The notes under the pieces are model-generated. The model was not told the DNA's origin. It saw only the letters and a program-made list of their open reading frames with translations, and made no database searches. Source: an uncultured Prevotella sp. (GTDB taxonomy: Bacteria; Bacteroidota; Bacteroidia; Bacteroidales; Bacteroidaceae). Taken from it: 60,336 nt of DNA. Each line of letters begins with the position of its first letter. The first letter of the stretch is position 1. The position numbers and the translations under genes were made by a program. Positions 8,920 through 17,144 of the stretch are shown one piece after another. Location of the stretch: NCBI GenBank assembly GCA_900320905.1, contig ONTZ01000017.1, positions 1 to 60,336 on the forward strand. The letters run 5' to 3'.

Positions 8920-9543
8920 CTATTTCTCGTCGTTTGCGGGGCGTTTCTCCTTTTTCGCCAGCATCACGACCTTATAGACGAAGTTGGTGATCCACTGCTG
9001 GGAGAAGCCCAGGCGCTGACTGTACTGACGGACAGCCACCACCGACTTGAGCACGGCAGGGTCGGAATAGTCGTTCTTGTTGAAGATGTCGTTCACCGTC
9101 TTCTCCGTCATCGTGTAGAGCGCCTTCTTCAGGAATCCCGGCAGACGGAGTTTGAACTTCATCAGGTTGCCCGTCAGCATCATCAGTTCCTGCGTGAAGC
9201 CCTGGAACTGCACCAGATAGGTCTGTGCGTCCTGCACCTTCTTGCAGCGCTTGCGGAGGCTGGAGTCGATCTCCTTGAAGAAGTCGTCGTCCATGCCGTA
9301 CATGCTCTTCAGCATATTCTTGCAGCGGCTGCGCTCACCCACACCTAATTTATTATTCACCGTAGGCACCTTCAAGGTAGCCTTGAACACGCGGAGGTCA
9401 GGCAGGGCAGCCAGGTTGGTGATGCCGAGGTCGGCAGCCATCGCCGCCTGGAAATACACGCGGATCAGCGTCATAAAGTCCTCCATGCCGCCGACCTTCT
9501 GCTCTGTCTCTTTCTTTCCGAAAATCTTATTCCAAAAACTCAT
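8920..9543 (-). CDS. Conserved hypothetical cytoplasmic protein (207 aa)
   Basis: I do not recognise the family. The protein begins MSFWNKIFGKKE, has no signal peptide or membrane span, and is predicted mostly helical with many basic residues. Notable stretches are GVGERSRCKNMLKSMYGMDDDFF (shown by position, about 87-109), a Cys pair near 94 and 119, and a basic C-terminus. Codon use and GC look like the neighbours, so it seems an ordinary resident gene. It has its own minus-strand -7 box (TACTTTTG, 9573-9580) and is divergent from rfbA. Confidence 0.65.
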   Translation of the reverse strand: MSFWNKIFGKKETEQKVGGMEDFMTLIRVYFQAAMAADLGITNLAALPDLRVFKATLKVPTVNNKLGVGERSRCKNMLKSMYGMDDDFFKEIDSSLRKRCKKVQDAQTYLVQFQGFTQELMMLTGNLMKFKLRLPGFLKKALYTMTEKTVNDIFNKNDYSDPAVLKSVVAVRQYSQRLGFSQQWITNFVYKVVMLAKKEKRPANDEK

Positions 9544-9572
9544 TTCTTACTAATTTTGCTCTAATTTGGCTG

Positions 9573-9580
9573 CAAAAGTA
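9573..9580 (-). promoter_or_regulatory. -7 box TACTTTTG upstream of the 207-aa gene
   Basis: The box fits TAnnTTTG on the minus strand and lies 30 bp before the ATG at 9543. A TTTG lies 12 bp further upstream, which is too close for a normal -33 element, so the call rests on the -7 box alone. Confidence 0.4.
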
Positions 9581-9632
9581 CGAAAAAAAACACAAATTTC
9601 ATAGAATTCACTAATTAATTTTAATTTACGAA

Positions 9633-9661
9633 CACGGATTATATGGATTATAAGGATTTTT
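9633..9661 (+). repeat. CACGGATTATATGG-type dispersed repeat
   Basis: ACACGGATTATATGGATTAT and its continuation lie in the rfbA upstream region. This is the second flavour of the dispersed element; others are at 12102, 26578, 43925 and 43985. Confidence 0.65.
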
Positions 9662-9663
9662 TG

Positions 9664-9671
9664 TAATTTTG
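9664..9671 (+). promoter_or_regulatory. rfbA -7 box TAATTTTG
   Basis: TAATTTTGC matches the Bacteroidetes -7 consensus and lies 25 bp before the rfbA ATG at 9696. The -33 region falls inside the CACGGATT repeat and has no good TTTG. Confidence 0.45.
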
Positions 9672-9695
9672 CAGCAAAATATAAATATTGCAGTT

Positions 9696-10568
9696 ATGAA
9701 AGGAATAGTATTAGCCGGCGGTTCTGGAACCCGCCTCTACCCCATCACCAAGGGGATCAGTAAACAGTTGATTCCGATCTTCGACAAACCGATGATCTAT
9801 TATCCCATCTCCGCCCTGATGCTGGCAGGCATCCGCGAGATCCTGATTATCTCGACACCCCACGACCTGCCCGGATTCAAGCGTCTGTTAGGCGACGGCT
9901 CCGACATCGGCGTGCAGTTCGAATATGCCGAACAGCCCTCACCCGACGGACTGGCACAGGCCTTCATCATCGGAGAGAAGTTCATTGGCGACGACTGCGC
10001 CTGCCTCGTCTTAGGCGATAATATCTTCTACGGTTCCGGTTTCACAGGACTGCTGAAGCAGAGTGTGGAGAATGCCGAGAAGCACGGACTCGCCACCGTG
10101 TTCGGCTACTATGTGAACGACCCCGAGCGCTACGGCGTGGCAGAGTTTGATGCCGACGGCAACTGTCTCAGCATCGAGGAGAAGCCCGAGCACCCGAAGT
10201 CCAACTATGCCGTCGTGGGCCTCTACTTCTATCCCAACAGTGTGGTGGACATCGCCAAGCATATCAAGCCCTCCGCCCGCGGGGAGTTGGAGATCACCAC
10301 AGTCAACCAGGAGTATCTCGCCCAGAAGAAACTCAAGGTACAGACCTTGCAGCGCGGTTTTGCGTGGCTCGACACCGGTACCCACGACTCGCTCTCAGAA
10401 GCCTCCACCTTCATCGAGGTCATCGAGAAGCGCCAGGGTCTGAAGGTGGCCTGCCTGGAAGAGATTGCCTTCAAGCGCGGCTGGATCACCAAGGAGCAGT
10501 TGACTGAGGTGGCGAAGCCGATGGCGAAGAACGACTACGGCAAATACCTGCTCACCCTCGTGAAATAA
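9696..10568 (+). CDS. rfbA: Glucose-1-phosphate thymidylyltransferase
   Basis: The 290-residue enzyme makes dTDP-glucose from glucose-1-phosphate and dTTP, the first step towards dTDP-L-rhamnose. It has the nucleotidyltransferase signature [15 protein letters not shown] at the N-terminus, then [17 protein letters not shown] and [12 protein letters not shown], in the order expected of RmlA. I chose the ATG at 9696 because MKGIVLAGG is the canonical N-terminus; an upstream TTG would add nine unrelated residues. Only rfbD of the same pathway (25703-26563) is also in the window; rfbB and rfbC are not here. Confidence 0.96.
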   Translation: MKGIVLAGGSGTRLYPITKGISKQLIPIFDKPMIYYPISALMLAGIREILIISTPHDLPGFKRLLGDGSDIGVQFEYAEQPSPDGLAQAFIIGEKFIGDDCACLVLGDNIFYGSGFTGLLKQSVENAEKHGLATVFGYYVNDPERYGVAEFDADGNCLSIEEKPEHPKSNYAVVGLYFYPNSVVDIAKHIKPSARGELEITTVNQEYLAQKKLKVQTLQRGFAWLDTGTHDSLSEASTFIEVIEKRQGLKVACLEEIAFKRGWITKEQLTEVAKPMAKNDYGKYLLTLVK

Positions 10569-10617
10569 AGGGAAAAAAACATATTTCGTCGTTTTTTGAA
10601 GATTTTTGGCTAAAAAG

Positions 10618-10649
10618 TTTGGTAGTTTCAATGAAAATGCCTACTTTTG
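10618..10649 (+). promoter_or_regulatory. Promoter TTTG-N20-TACTTTTG for the sigma factor gene
   Basis: TTTG at 10618-10621 and TACTTTTG at 10642-10649 are 20 bp apart. This gives the sigma factor mRNA a leader of about 70 nt, with nothing else recognisable in it. Confidence 0.65.
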
Positions 10650-10725
10650 TCCCCGAATTATTAACAATTAAAACCATTATTGCCTATCGAAACAGACTTT
10701 ACTCAATTACAAAATTAATTGAAGT

Positions 10726-11322
10726 ATGAGTACTTTTAAGGAAATGTCCGACGAAGAGTTGGCATTGCTTTACGTAAATGGTAATAATAAAGCATTCGAC
10801 GAACTGCTTTCGCGTGTCCAAGACAAGATCTTCACCTATATCATGTATATGGTGAAAGATGAAGAAATGGCCAACGACCTGTTTCAGGAAACGTTTATCA
10901 AGGCCATCACCAAACTGCAGAACGGATCCTACACCGATTCGGGTAAGTTCGTGTTCTGGGTGATGCGCATTGCCCACAACGTGATCATCGACCGGTACCG
11001 GGAGATCAAGGGCGAACACATCATCGAGCCCACGAAGGACAACGACCTGGAGAACCTGAGAGGCGCCTCGGTGCTCGACACCTACCGGGAGAGTGAGATG
11101 GTGAACGAACAGGTGAAGCAGGACGTGAAGCGACTGATGAACGCCCTGCCGGAAACACAGCGCGAGGTGGTCTATATGCGCTTCTTCCAGCAGATGTCGT
11201 TCAAGGAGATTGCCGAAGAGACAGGCGTGAGCATCAACACCTCACTGGGCCGTATGCGCTATGCGCTCATCAACCTGAGGAAGTTGACGAGACAGCATCG
11301 CGTGAATCTGAACCTAGAGTGA
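10726..11322 (+). CDS. Sigma-70 family (ECF-like) RNA polymerase sigma factor
   Basis: The 198-residue protein has sigma region 2 (DKIFTYIMYMVKDEEMANDL, then FQETFIKA and FVFWVMRIAHNVIIDRYRE) and region 4 (LPETQREVVYMRFFQQMSFK, then EIAEETGVSINTSLGRMRYA), with no region 3. That is the ECF layout. The helix-turn-helix of region 4 would read the -35 equivalent. No anti-sigma or SusC/D genes are adjacent, so it is not one of the usual polysaccharide-responsive ECF pairs; it more resembles the single-gene sigma factors conserved across Bacteroidales. Its last 9 bp overlap the end of the convergent rpe gene. Confidence 0.9.
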   Translation: MSTFKEMSDEELALLYVNGNNKAFDELLSRVQDKIFTYIMYMVKDEEMANDLFQETFIKAITKLQNGSYTDSGKFVFWVMRIAHNVIIDRYREIKGEHIIEPTKDNDLENLRGASVLDTYRESEMVNEQVKQDVKRLMNALPETQREVVYMRFFQQMSFKEIAEETGVSINTSLGRMRYALINLRKLTRQHRVNLNLE

Positions 11323-11961
11323 GCGGAGGTCGCGGATTACCTGTTCGGGATCCTTGGCACCAAACACATAACTGCCGCTGACGAGCACATCGACACCGGC
11401 TGCCACGAGGCGTGGAGCCGTCTCGCCCTGCACACCGCCATCGACCTCTATCAGTGTCTGACAACCTTTTTCCGTTATCAGCCGGCGCAGGCGCTTCACC
11501 TTCTCGATGGTGTTCTCGATGAACTTCTGTCCGCCGAACCCGGGATTGACGCTCATCAGCAGCACCATCTCCACATCGGAGATGATATCCTCCAAGAGCG
11601 ATACGGGCGTCGAGGGATTCAGCGTGACGGCGGCCTTCATGCCGGCATCGTGGATCTCCTGGATGGTGCGATGCAGGTGGACCGTCGCCTCGAGATGCAC
11701 ATTCATCATCATGGCACCGAGTTTGGCCGTCCGCTGGATATACCGCTCAGGGCAGTCGATCATGTAGTGGACATCGAGGGGTTTGGTACAGGCCTTGGCC
11801 ACAGCCTCTAACACGGGGAAGCCAAAGGAGATGTTGGGAACGAACGAGCCGTCCATCACGTCGAGGTGAAGCCAGTCGGCCTCACTGCGGTTGATCATCT
11901 GTATGTCGCGGTCGAGATGAAGGAAGTCGGCAGCGAGCAATGAAGGGGATACTAATGCCAT
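11314..11961 (-). CDS. rpe: Ribulose-phosphate 3-epimerase
   Basis: The 215-residue TIM-barrel enzyme interconverts ribulose-5-phosphate and xylulose-5-phosphate in the pentose phosphate pathway. It carries SPSLLAADF at the start, the metal-site motifs LHLDVMDGSFVPN, MIDCPERY and VHLEA, the flexible-loop VNPGFGGQKFI motif, and IEVDGGV near the end. The ribosome site AAGGA overlaps the stop of a 38-codon ORF five bases upstream, which suggests translational coupling. The 3' end overlaps the sigma factor gene on the other strand by 9 bp. Confidence 0.96.
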   Translation of the reverse strand: MALVSPSLLAADFLHLDRDIQMINRSEADWLHLDVMDGSFVPNISFGFPVLEAVAKACTKPLDVHYMIDCPERYIQRTAKLGAMMMNVHLEATVHLHRTIQEIHDAGMKAAVTLNPSTPVSLLEDIISDVEMVLLMSVNPGFGGQKFIENTIEKVKRLRRLITEKGCQTLIEVDGGVQGETAPRLVAAGVDVLVSGSYVFGAKDPEQVIRDLRSL

Positions 11962-11966
11962 AATCC

Positions 11967-12083
11967 TTAGTTCAGGCTCAGGGCCTGATTGTTGTTACTA
12001 ACGCGATAGGTGTAAGCGAACTGACGAATCACGTTGAGCGTCTGCTCACGGGGTTTGAATGTTTCTGGAGTAAAATGCTTCAT
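11967..12083 (-). CDS. 38-residue ORF directly upstream of rpe
   Basis: An uninterrupted ATG-to-TAA ORF encodes 38 residues beginning MKHFTPETFKPREQTLNVIR and ending SNNNQALSLN. It ends five bases before the rpe ATG, and its stop codon merges with the AAGGA preceding rpe. The composition is ordinary and protein-like (a helix rich in Arg, Gln and Ile), without a signal peptide or membrane segment. It is too short for usual gene calling. I recall similar short proteins in Bacteroidales but cannot verify that here. It could be a real small protein or a leader peptide coupling translation of rpe. Confidence 0.6.
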   Translation of the reverse strand: MKHFTPETFKPREQTLNVIRQFAYTYRVSNNNQALSLN

Positions 12084-12101
12084 AGGCAATCTTATTTTTT
12101 T

Positions 12102-12213
12102 TAAACACGGATTATATGGAGTCCATCTTTAGTAGAAACGAACGATACACCTGATTTATTGTATCCAGCCACAGATTTCACAGATTTTCACAGATGATTT
12201 GATTGACACAGAA
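12102..12213 (+). repeat. Pair of dispersed repeats between fmt and the small ORF
   Basis: ACACGGATTATATGGA lies at 12105-12120 and AGCCACAGATTTCACAGATT with degenerate continuation at 12167-12213. Both flavours of the dispersed element therefore stand together in this 156-bp spacer, which holds no gene that I can see. Confidence 0.65.
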
Positions 12214-12239
12214 ATTCTGAGAGACCCTGATATCCTGAA

Positions 12240-13259
12240 TCATACAGAGACACAGGATTTGACGCAGTGGGATTCTGTGAGGTTCTTGCAACCATTCAGA
12301 AAGTCCTTTGCAGACATCTTCTTCTTGCCTGCCATCTGGAGTTCTAATATCTCTACCTGTTCACCATCTCTGGCCGCAATATAGAGTCTCTTATTCTCCA
12401 CGATAATTGTGCCGGCAGCCACCTCACGGGAGATACCTGGAACTGACACCTTATATATTTTAAGGGTGGTATCATGACCCTTTTCATCCCGTAGTGTCGT
12501 CCACGCCACAGGGACAGGACAGAGTCCTCGTACAAAGTCATAGACTTGTTTGGCGGAAAGATGACTCCAATCAATGTCACAGGTCTCTTTATAAATTTTC
12601 GGCGCAGGCCGCAATGTCTGTCCTGCCGTTATCAACTGGTCTTGAGGAATACTTTCTGGATGTCCATTGGAAGAAAGGATCTTTTCGATGGTCAACAAGC
12701 ATAGGTCGGCACCCCTTTTCATTAAGGCATTATAGACCGTCTCTACATTGAAAGTACGATAAATCCGATAAGAACTCTGACAGATGACACGACCTGTATC
12801 GATATCTTTATCCAAGAAAAAGGTCGTTACGCCTGTTTTCTTCTCGCCATTGATTATGGCCCAGTTGATGGGAGCCGCCCCACGGTACTGAGGAAGAAGG
12901 GCTGCATGGACATTAAATGTTCCGTATTTGGGCATACTCCAAACTACTTCTGGTAACATTCGGAAAGCCACTACCACCTGAAGGTTTGCTTTCAATTTCT
13001 TCAACTGCTGAAGGAACTCCGGGTCTTTCATCTTCTCTGGCTGCAACACGGGGATTCCTTTCTTCTGTGCATACTGTTTAACGGCTGAGGGTTGTAACAC
13101 ACTGCCGTGCCGTCCCACAGGTTTATCTGGCTGCGTCACCACTCCCACAACTCTATATTTATTTGCTATTAGTGCTTTGAGTGTCTCCACCGCAAACTCC
13201 GGTGTTCCCATAAACACGATTCTCAAATCTGATTTCTTTAATACGGTTTTCCTCATCAT
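12240..13259 (-). CDS. fmt: Methionyl-tRNA formyltransferase
   Basis: The 339-residue enzyme formylates initiator Met-tRNA using 10-formyl-tetrahydrofolate. It has RIVFMGTPEFAVETL at the start, the folate/catalytic stretch FNVHAALLPQYRGAAPINWA with its SLLP-type loop, and GVTTFFLDKDIDTG, then the C-terminal OB-like tRNA-binding domain. Two ATGs are adjacent (13257-13259 and 13254-13256). The last dozen residues (ESHCVKSCVSV) are encoded by degenerate CACAGATT-repeat sequence and are not family-like. It lies 39 bp downstream of the ClC gene, with a dispersed repeat in the spacer. Confidence 0.95.
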   Translation of the reverse strand: MMRKTVLKKSDLRIVFMGTPEFAVETLKALIANKYRVVGVVTQPDKPVGRHGSVLQPSAVKQYAQKKGIPVLQPEKMKDPEFLQQLKKLKANLQVVVAFRMLPEVVWSMPKYGTFNVHAALLPQYRGAAPINWAIINGEKKTGVTTFFLDKDIDTGRVICQSSYRIYRTFNVETVYNALMKRGADLCLLTIEKILSSNGHPESIPQDQLITAGQTLRPAPKIYKETCDIDWSHLSAKQVYDFVRGLCPVPVAWTTLRDEKGHDTTLKIYKVSVPGISREVAAGTIIVENKRLYIAARDGEQVEILELQMAGKKKMSAKDFLNGCKNLTESHCVKSCVSV

Positions 13260-13272
13260 TCTATATAATCTA

Positions 13273-13300
13273 TCTGTGAAAATCTGTGTAATCTGTGGCT
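13273..13300 (-). repeat. CACAGATT-type repeat at the ClC stop codon
   Basis: On the minus strand the element AGCCACAGATTACACAGATT starts within the TAG stop of the ClC gene and runs towards fmt, ending about 13 bp before the fmt start. Confidence 0.8.
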
Positions 13301-15104
13301 AATCTTCCGACAAATCATGTACCATCTTGCGATAGAGGGTGTAGAGGCGCTGGCGAGAGATGTAGCCCTTGAGGTGGTTCTCGGTATCGAGCACGGGAAG
13401 CCAGTCGGCATGCGTGCGGTCGAAGGTACGCATCACCTCCGCCATCGGAATACTGTCATACAACGTGGCCTTGGGCTCGATCATCAGTTGCGAGGCCGTG
13501 AAGTGATGGTAGAGTTCGATGCGGAACATCACGTTGCGGATCTTCATGATCTCAACTTCACCGAGGAGCATTCCACCGGCATCGAGCACAGGTAACACAG
13601 AGGTGTGACTGCGACTGACCTTCTGTACGATCTGTCCCAGTTCCATGTCAGGCGAGACATAATCGAAGTCGCGCTCGATCACAGAGTCGAGGTTCATTAG
13701 CGTCAGCACGGCATGGTCGGTATGGTGGGTGAGGAGTCGGCCTTCCTTCGCCAGGCGTGCCCCGTAGATACTGTGGGGCTCGAAGATGATGATGGTGAGA
13801 TAGGAGCAGACACTGACCATCATAAGCGGCAGCAACAGGTCGTAGCCACCCGTCAGTTCGGCAATCAGGAACATACCTGTCAACGGGGCATGCATCACCC
13901 CCGACATCACACCAGCCATGCCCATCAGGGCGAAGTTCTTCTCGGGGATGTAAACACCTAACTGGTAGATGTTCCAGAGGCGCGAGAAGAGAAAGCCCGT
14001 GAAGCAGCCGACAAACAGACTCGGTGCGAATGTACCGCCACAGCCGCCACCACCGTTTGTGGCCGACGTGGCGATGACCTTCATCAGGATGACCAGCGTG
14101 ATATAGATCAGCAGGATACTCCCCTCGCCTGCGAACATCGAGTTGTTGAGAATCTGGTTCCAGTCTGCCTCCGTGCGTCCGTTCAGCAACAGGTTGATGC
14201 TGCTGTAGCCTTCGCCGTAGAGTGCCGGGAAGCAGAATATCAGGAGACTCAGCACCGAACCGCCGATGGCGAGTTTGATGTGCGGATGGTTCTTGTAGCG
14301 GGCAAACACACCCTCGCAGGCACTCATCATCCGGATGAAATAGAGAGAGACGAGACCACAGGAGACGCCCAGCAACAGACAGGCAGGGATGCGCTGTACC
14401 GACCACTCGCTGTCGAGATGGAAGGTGAAGAGAGCCGCATCGCCGCTGAAGATATAGGTGAAGCAGGTGGCTGTGACACACGACACAAGGATGGGCAGCA
14501 TCGCCGACATCGTCATGTCGATCAACAGCACCTCGACCGTAAACACCAGACCTGCTATCGGCGCCTTGAAGATACCGGCGATGGCTCCTGCCGCACCACA
14601 GCCCACCAGCGTCATCAGCATCTTACGATCCATGTGGAAGGCCTTCCCCAGATTCGAACCGATGGCAGAGCCCGTCAGCACGATCGGCGCCTCAGCACCC
14701 ACAGAGCCACCGAAACCGATGGTGATGGCAGAGGCAATCACCGACGACCAACAGTTGTGCGACTTCAGTCGCGACTTGTTCATCGAGATGGCATAGAGGA
14801 TACGGGTGATGCCGTGGGAGATATCATCCTTGACGATATAACGCACGAACAAAGAGGTGAGGTAGATACCGATGACGGGATAGACAAGATAGAGCCAGTT
14901 GGCACGCGACGTCTCGAAGCCACTCGTCAACAGCATCACTATCTGGTTAATAATCCAGTGGAGCGTGAAGGCTGCCACAGCAGCAAAGAAACCCACCAAC
15001 AGCGCGAGGACGAGCATGAACATCCGCTCGCTGACGTGTTCGACACGCCACGCGTGCAGACGTTCAAAGAATCCAGGTTTCGCCGTAGATACTGCTGCCT
15101 CCAT
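13299..15104 (-). CDS. ClC-family chloride channel/transporter with CBS pair
   Basis: The 601-residue membrane protein has about ten or more hydrophobic segments between residues 28 and 450, then two CBS domains (about 470-595). The selectivity and gating motifs are visible: FGGSVGAEAP with the external gate Glu at 138, and GGGGCGGTFAPSLFVGC near 350. The inner-membrane protein exchanges or conducts chloride, and the CBS pair probably senses nucleotide or energy state. It starts only 3 bp after the tsaC stop, so the two are cotranscribed and probably coupled. Confidence 0.93.
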   Translation of the reverse strand: MEAAVSTAKPGFFERLHAWRVEHVSERMFMLVLALLVGFFAAVAAFTLHWIINQIVMLLTSGFETSRANWLYLVYPVIGIYLTSLFVRYIVKDDISHGITRILYAISMNKSRLKSHNCWSSVIASAITIGFGGSVGAEAPIVLTGSAIGSNLGKAFHMDRKMLMTLVGCGAAGAIAGIFKAPIAGLVFTVEVLLIDMTMSAMLPILVSCVTATCFTYIFSGDAALFTFHLDSEWSVQRIPACLLLGVSCGLVSLYFIRMMSACEGVFARYKNHPHIKLAIGGSVLSLLIFCFPALYGEGYSSINLLLNGRTEADWNQILNNSMFAGEGSILLIYITLVILMKVIATSATNGGGGCGGTFAPSLFVGCFTGFLFSRLWNIYQLGVYIPEKNFALMGMAGVMSGVMHAPLTGMFLIAELTGGYDLLLPLMMVSVCSYLTIIIFEPHSIYGARLAKEGRLLTHHTDHAVLTLMNLDSVIERDFDYVSPDMELGQIVQKVSRSHTSVLPVLDAGGMLLGEVEIMKIRNVMFRIELYHHFTASQLMIEPKATLYDSIPMAEVMRTFDRTHADWLPVLDTENHLKGYISRQRLYTLYRKMVHDLSED

Positions 15105-15107
15105 GAT

Positions 15108-15710
15108 TTACTTCCTGATGATGGCAACCTCTCCGTTCTCACGCAGTCGGATGATGGCCGAGGGGGTATGGGGCTTATGTTCCTGTCGACGAGACCAACA
15201 GACATAATCCACCGCATCGAGGATGCGCTGGTCGATGTCACAGTAGTTCTGTGCCGCAGGCTCGCCACTGATATTCGCCGAGGTTGAGACGATGGCTTTC
15301 TGGAAACGGTAACAGAGTTCCTTCGAGAACGGCTCATTTGTGATGCGGATCCCGATTGAGCCGTCTTCGGCGATGAGGTTCGGGGCCAGGTTGATGGCCC
15401 CGTCCAATACCAATGTCGTGGGCCGGGGATTACAAATCCCCGACAACTCCTGAGGTGAATTGAGGCTGTCGATGAGTTGCCAGGCGACCTCGGGCACATT
15501 GCGGATGTAGCGCTGCATACGGGCATCGCTGTCCACGAGACAGATGAGCGCCTTCGAGTCGTCACGCTGTTTGATCTCATACACTCGTTTGACGGCCTCG
15601 GCATTCGTCGCGTCGCAGCCGATGCCCCAGACGGTGTCGGTGGGATAGAGGATCACCCCACCCTTCCGCATCGTCTCTACAGCCTGTCTGATATCTTCTT
15701 CTCTTGTCAT
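15108..15710 (-). CDS. tsaC: Threonylcarbamoyl-AMP synthase (Sua5/YrdC/YciO family)
   Basis: The 200-residue protein has the YrdC fold signatures: the YPTDTVWGIGCDA motif near residue 20, KQRDDSKAL (the K-x-R...K nucleotide-binding pattern), and STSANISGEPA towards the end. These enzymes make threonylcarbamoyl-AMP for the t6A37 modification of ANN-decoding tRNAs. It is a single-domain TsaC-type form without a Sua5 C-terminal domain. It lies 15 bp after the outer-membrane efflux gene and 3 bp before the ClC gene, so housekeeping genes follow the pump in the same transcript direction. Confidence 0.9.
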   Translation of the reverse strand: MTREEDIRQAVETMRKGGVILYPTDTVWGIGCDATNAEAVKRVYEIKQRDDSKALICLVDSDARMQRYIRNVPEVAWQLIDSLNSPQELSGICNPRPTTLVLDGAINLAPNLIAEDGSIGIRITNEPFSKELCYRFQKAIVSTSANISGEPAAQNYCDIDQRILDAVDYVCWSRRQEHKPHTPSAIIRLRENGEVAIIRK

Positions 15711-15725
15711 TGGATATCGAAGGCA

Positions 15726-17141
15726 TTACTTCGTGCCGCCGCCGAGGGCGATGTAGAGGGCGATGACCGCCTGGGTTCCCTTGTACATGTTTGCAGCCTC
15801 ACTAAGTTGCGCGTTGAGCAGACTCTCCTGGGCGGTGAGCACTTCGAGGTAACTGGCCTTGCCGTTGTCCATCAACTCATGGGTGCCGGTATAGGCATCA
15901 TAAAGCACCTGCACCTGACGGTGGTAGTAGGCATGCTTCTCGCGGGCAGCCTGACAGTCAGCCATAGCCTCATTCACCTGATTGCCGGCATCGATGACAG
16001 TCTGCACATATTTCTTCTGCAAGTCTTCCTGGGTCAACTGCTGGATTTTCAGGTTTGCCTTCAACTGACCACGTGCGAAGATAGGCTGGGTAAGTTGTCC
16101 AACGGCATTCAGGAGTATCTTGCCCGGATTGACAATCAGGCCTCCGTTATTGGTCCAGCCGGCACTACCGGTGAGCGTGATGCTGGGGAAGAAGGCAGAG
16201 CGGGCGGCCTGCACATTATAGAAAGCCTCTTCCATAGCGTGATTGGCCATACGGATATCAGGACGAAATTCGAGCATGGTGGCAGGCACACCGATCTTCA
16301 GGAACTGCGTATCGAACATACGCTGACCGGTTTCGGAGTCAGGATGATTCGGGTTGGCGGAAAAGCCCCAGTTCTCGCGCTCGATGTGCTGCGGTGTTTC
16401 GGCCAGCAGACGACTGATGGCATTCTCAGTGGCAAGGATGTTACGGCGCGTATCGACAATCTGTGTCTTGATGTTCAGGTAAGACGACTCCATCTGGTTG
16501 ACAGCGGTGGAATAGGCCTTGCCATTCTCCCAGAGTGACTTCTGGGTTTCCAGTGAGGCATTCCAGAGACTGTCGGTCATGGTGAGGATGGCCAGTTGGC
16601 GGTCGAGTAACTGCAGCATGTAGTACTGCTGGGCGGTGGTAGAAATGAGGTTGGCGCGTATCGCCTCCTCACCCATCTGAGCCTGTAGGAGCACGGCCTG
16701 CGCGGCGCGTTTCTTGTTGGTAATGGAACCAAACACATCGACATCCATCGACAGTTGCAACGGCAGGGTATAGGTTTTAGACCACGGGTTGTCGTCGAAC
16801 TTAGACAATGTGCCTTGCGGCGAGAAATAGAGCGACGGCAGGTAGGCCATCTTCGCAGTCTTCAACGAGGCCTCGCTTTTCTCCACTGCGATGCGGGCAG
16901 AGTTCAGGTCGGTATTGTTGGCCAGCACCTGTTCGATGAGTTGTTGAAGCAGGGGGTCGGTAAAGAACTCACGCCACGACATCTGTGCGAGGGACTCACC
17001 TCCCCCGCTGGTGGCACCGCCATCCATAGGGCCGAAGGCATCAACAGGTGTTTCCACCGTCTGATTATACTTATCGTAAAGGCCGCAGCCCGTGAGCATC
17101 ACACACAGGGCCAAAGCGATGATATTACTTAGTCTTTTCAT
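15726..17141 (-). CDS. TolC/OprM-family outer-membrane efflux lipoprotein
   Basis: The 471-residue protein begins with a lipoprotein signal (lipobox MLTGC, Cys near 20) and has the duplicated long-helix architecture of NodT/OprM channels. Recognisable pieces are NNTDLNSARIAVEKSEASL in the first half, GLIVNPGKILLNAVGQLTQP and ANLKIQQLTQEDLQK in the second, and the closing QESLLNAQLSEA helix. It forms the exit duct for the RND pump directly upstream (3-bp spacing). It is the third gene of the adaptor-pump-channel set. Confidence 0.93.
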   Translation of the reverse strand: MKRLSNIIALALCVMLTGCGLYDKYNQTVETPVDAFGPMDGGATSGGGESLAQMSWREFFTDPLLQQLIEQVLANNTDLNSARIAVEKSEASLKTAKMAYLPSLYFSPQGTLSKFDDNPWSKTYTLPLQLSMDVDVFGSITNKKRAAQAVLLQAQMGEEAIRANLISTTAQQYYMLQLLDRQLAILTMTDSLWNASLETQKSLWENGKAYSTAVNQMESSYLNIKTQIVDTRRNILATENAISRLLAETPQHIERENWGFSANPNHPDSETGQRMFDTQFLKIGVPATMLEFRPDIRMANHAMEEAFYNVQAARSAFFPSITLTGSAGWTNNGGLIVNPGKILLNAVGQLTQPIFARGQLKANLKIQQLTQEDLQKKYVQTVIDAGNQVNEAMADCQAAREKHAYYHRQVQVLYDAYTGTHELMDNGKASYLEVLTAQESLLNAQLSEAANMYKGTQAVIALYIALGGGTK

Positions 17142-17144
17142 GAT

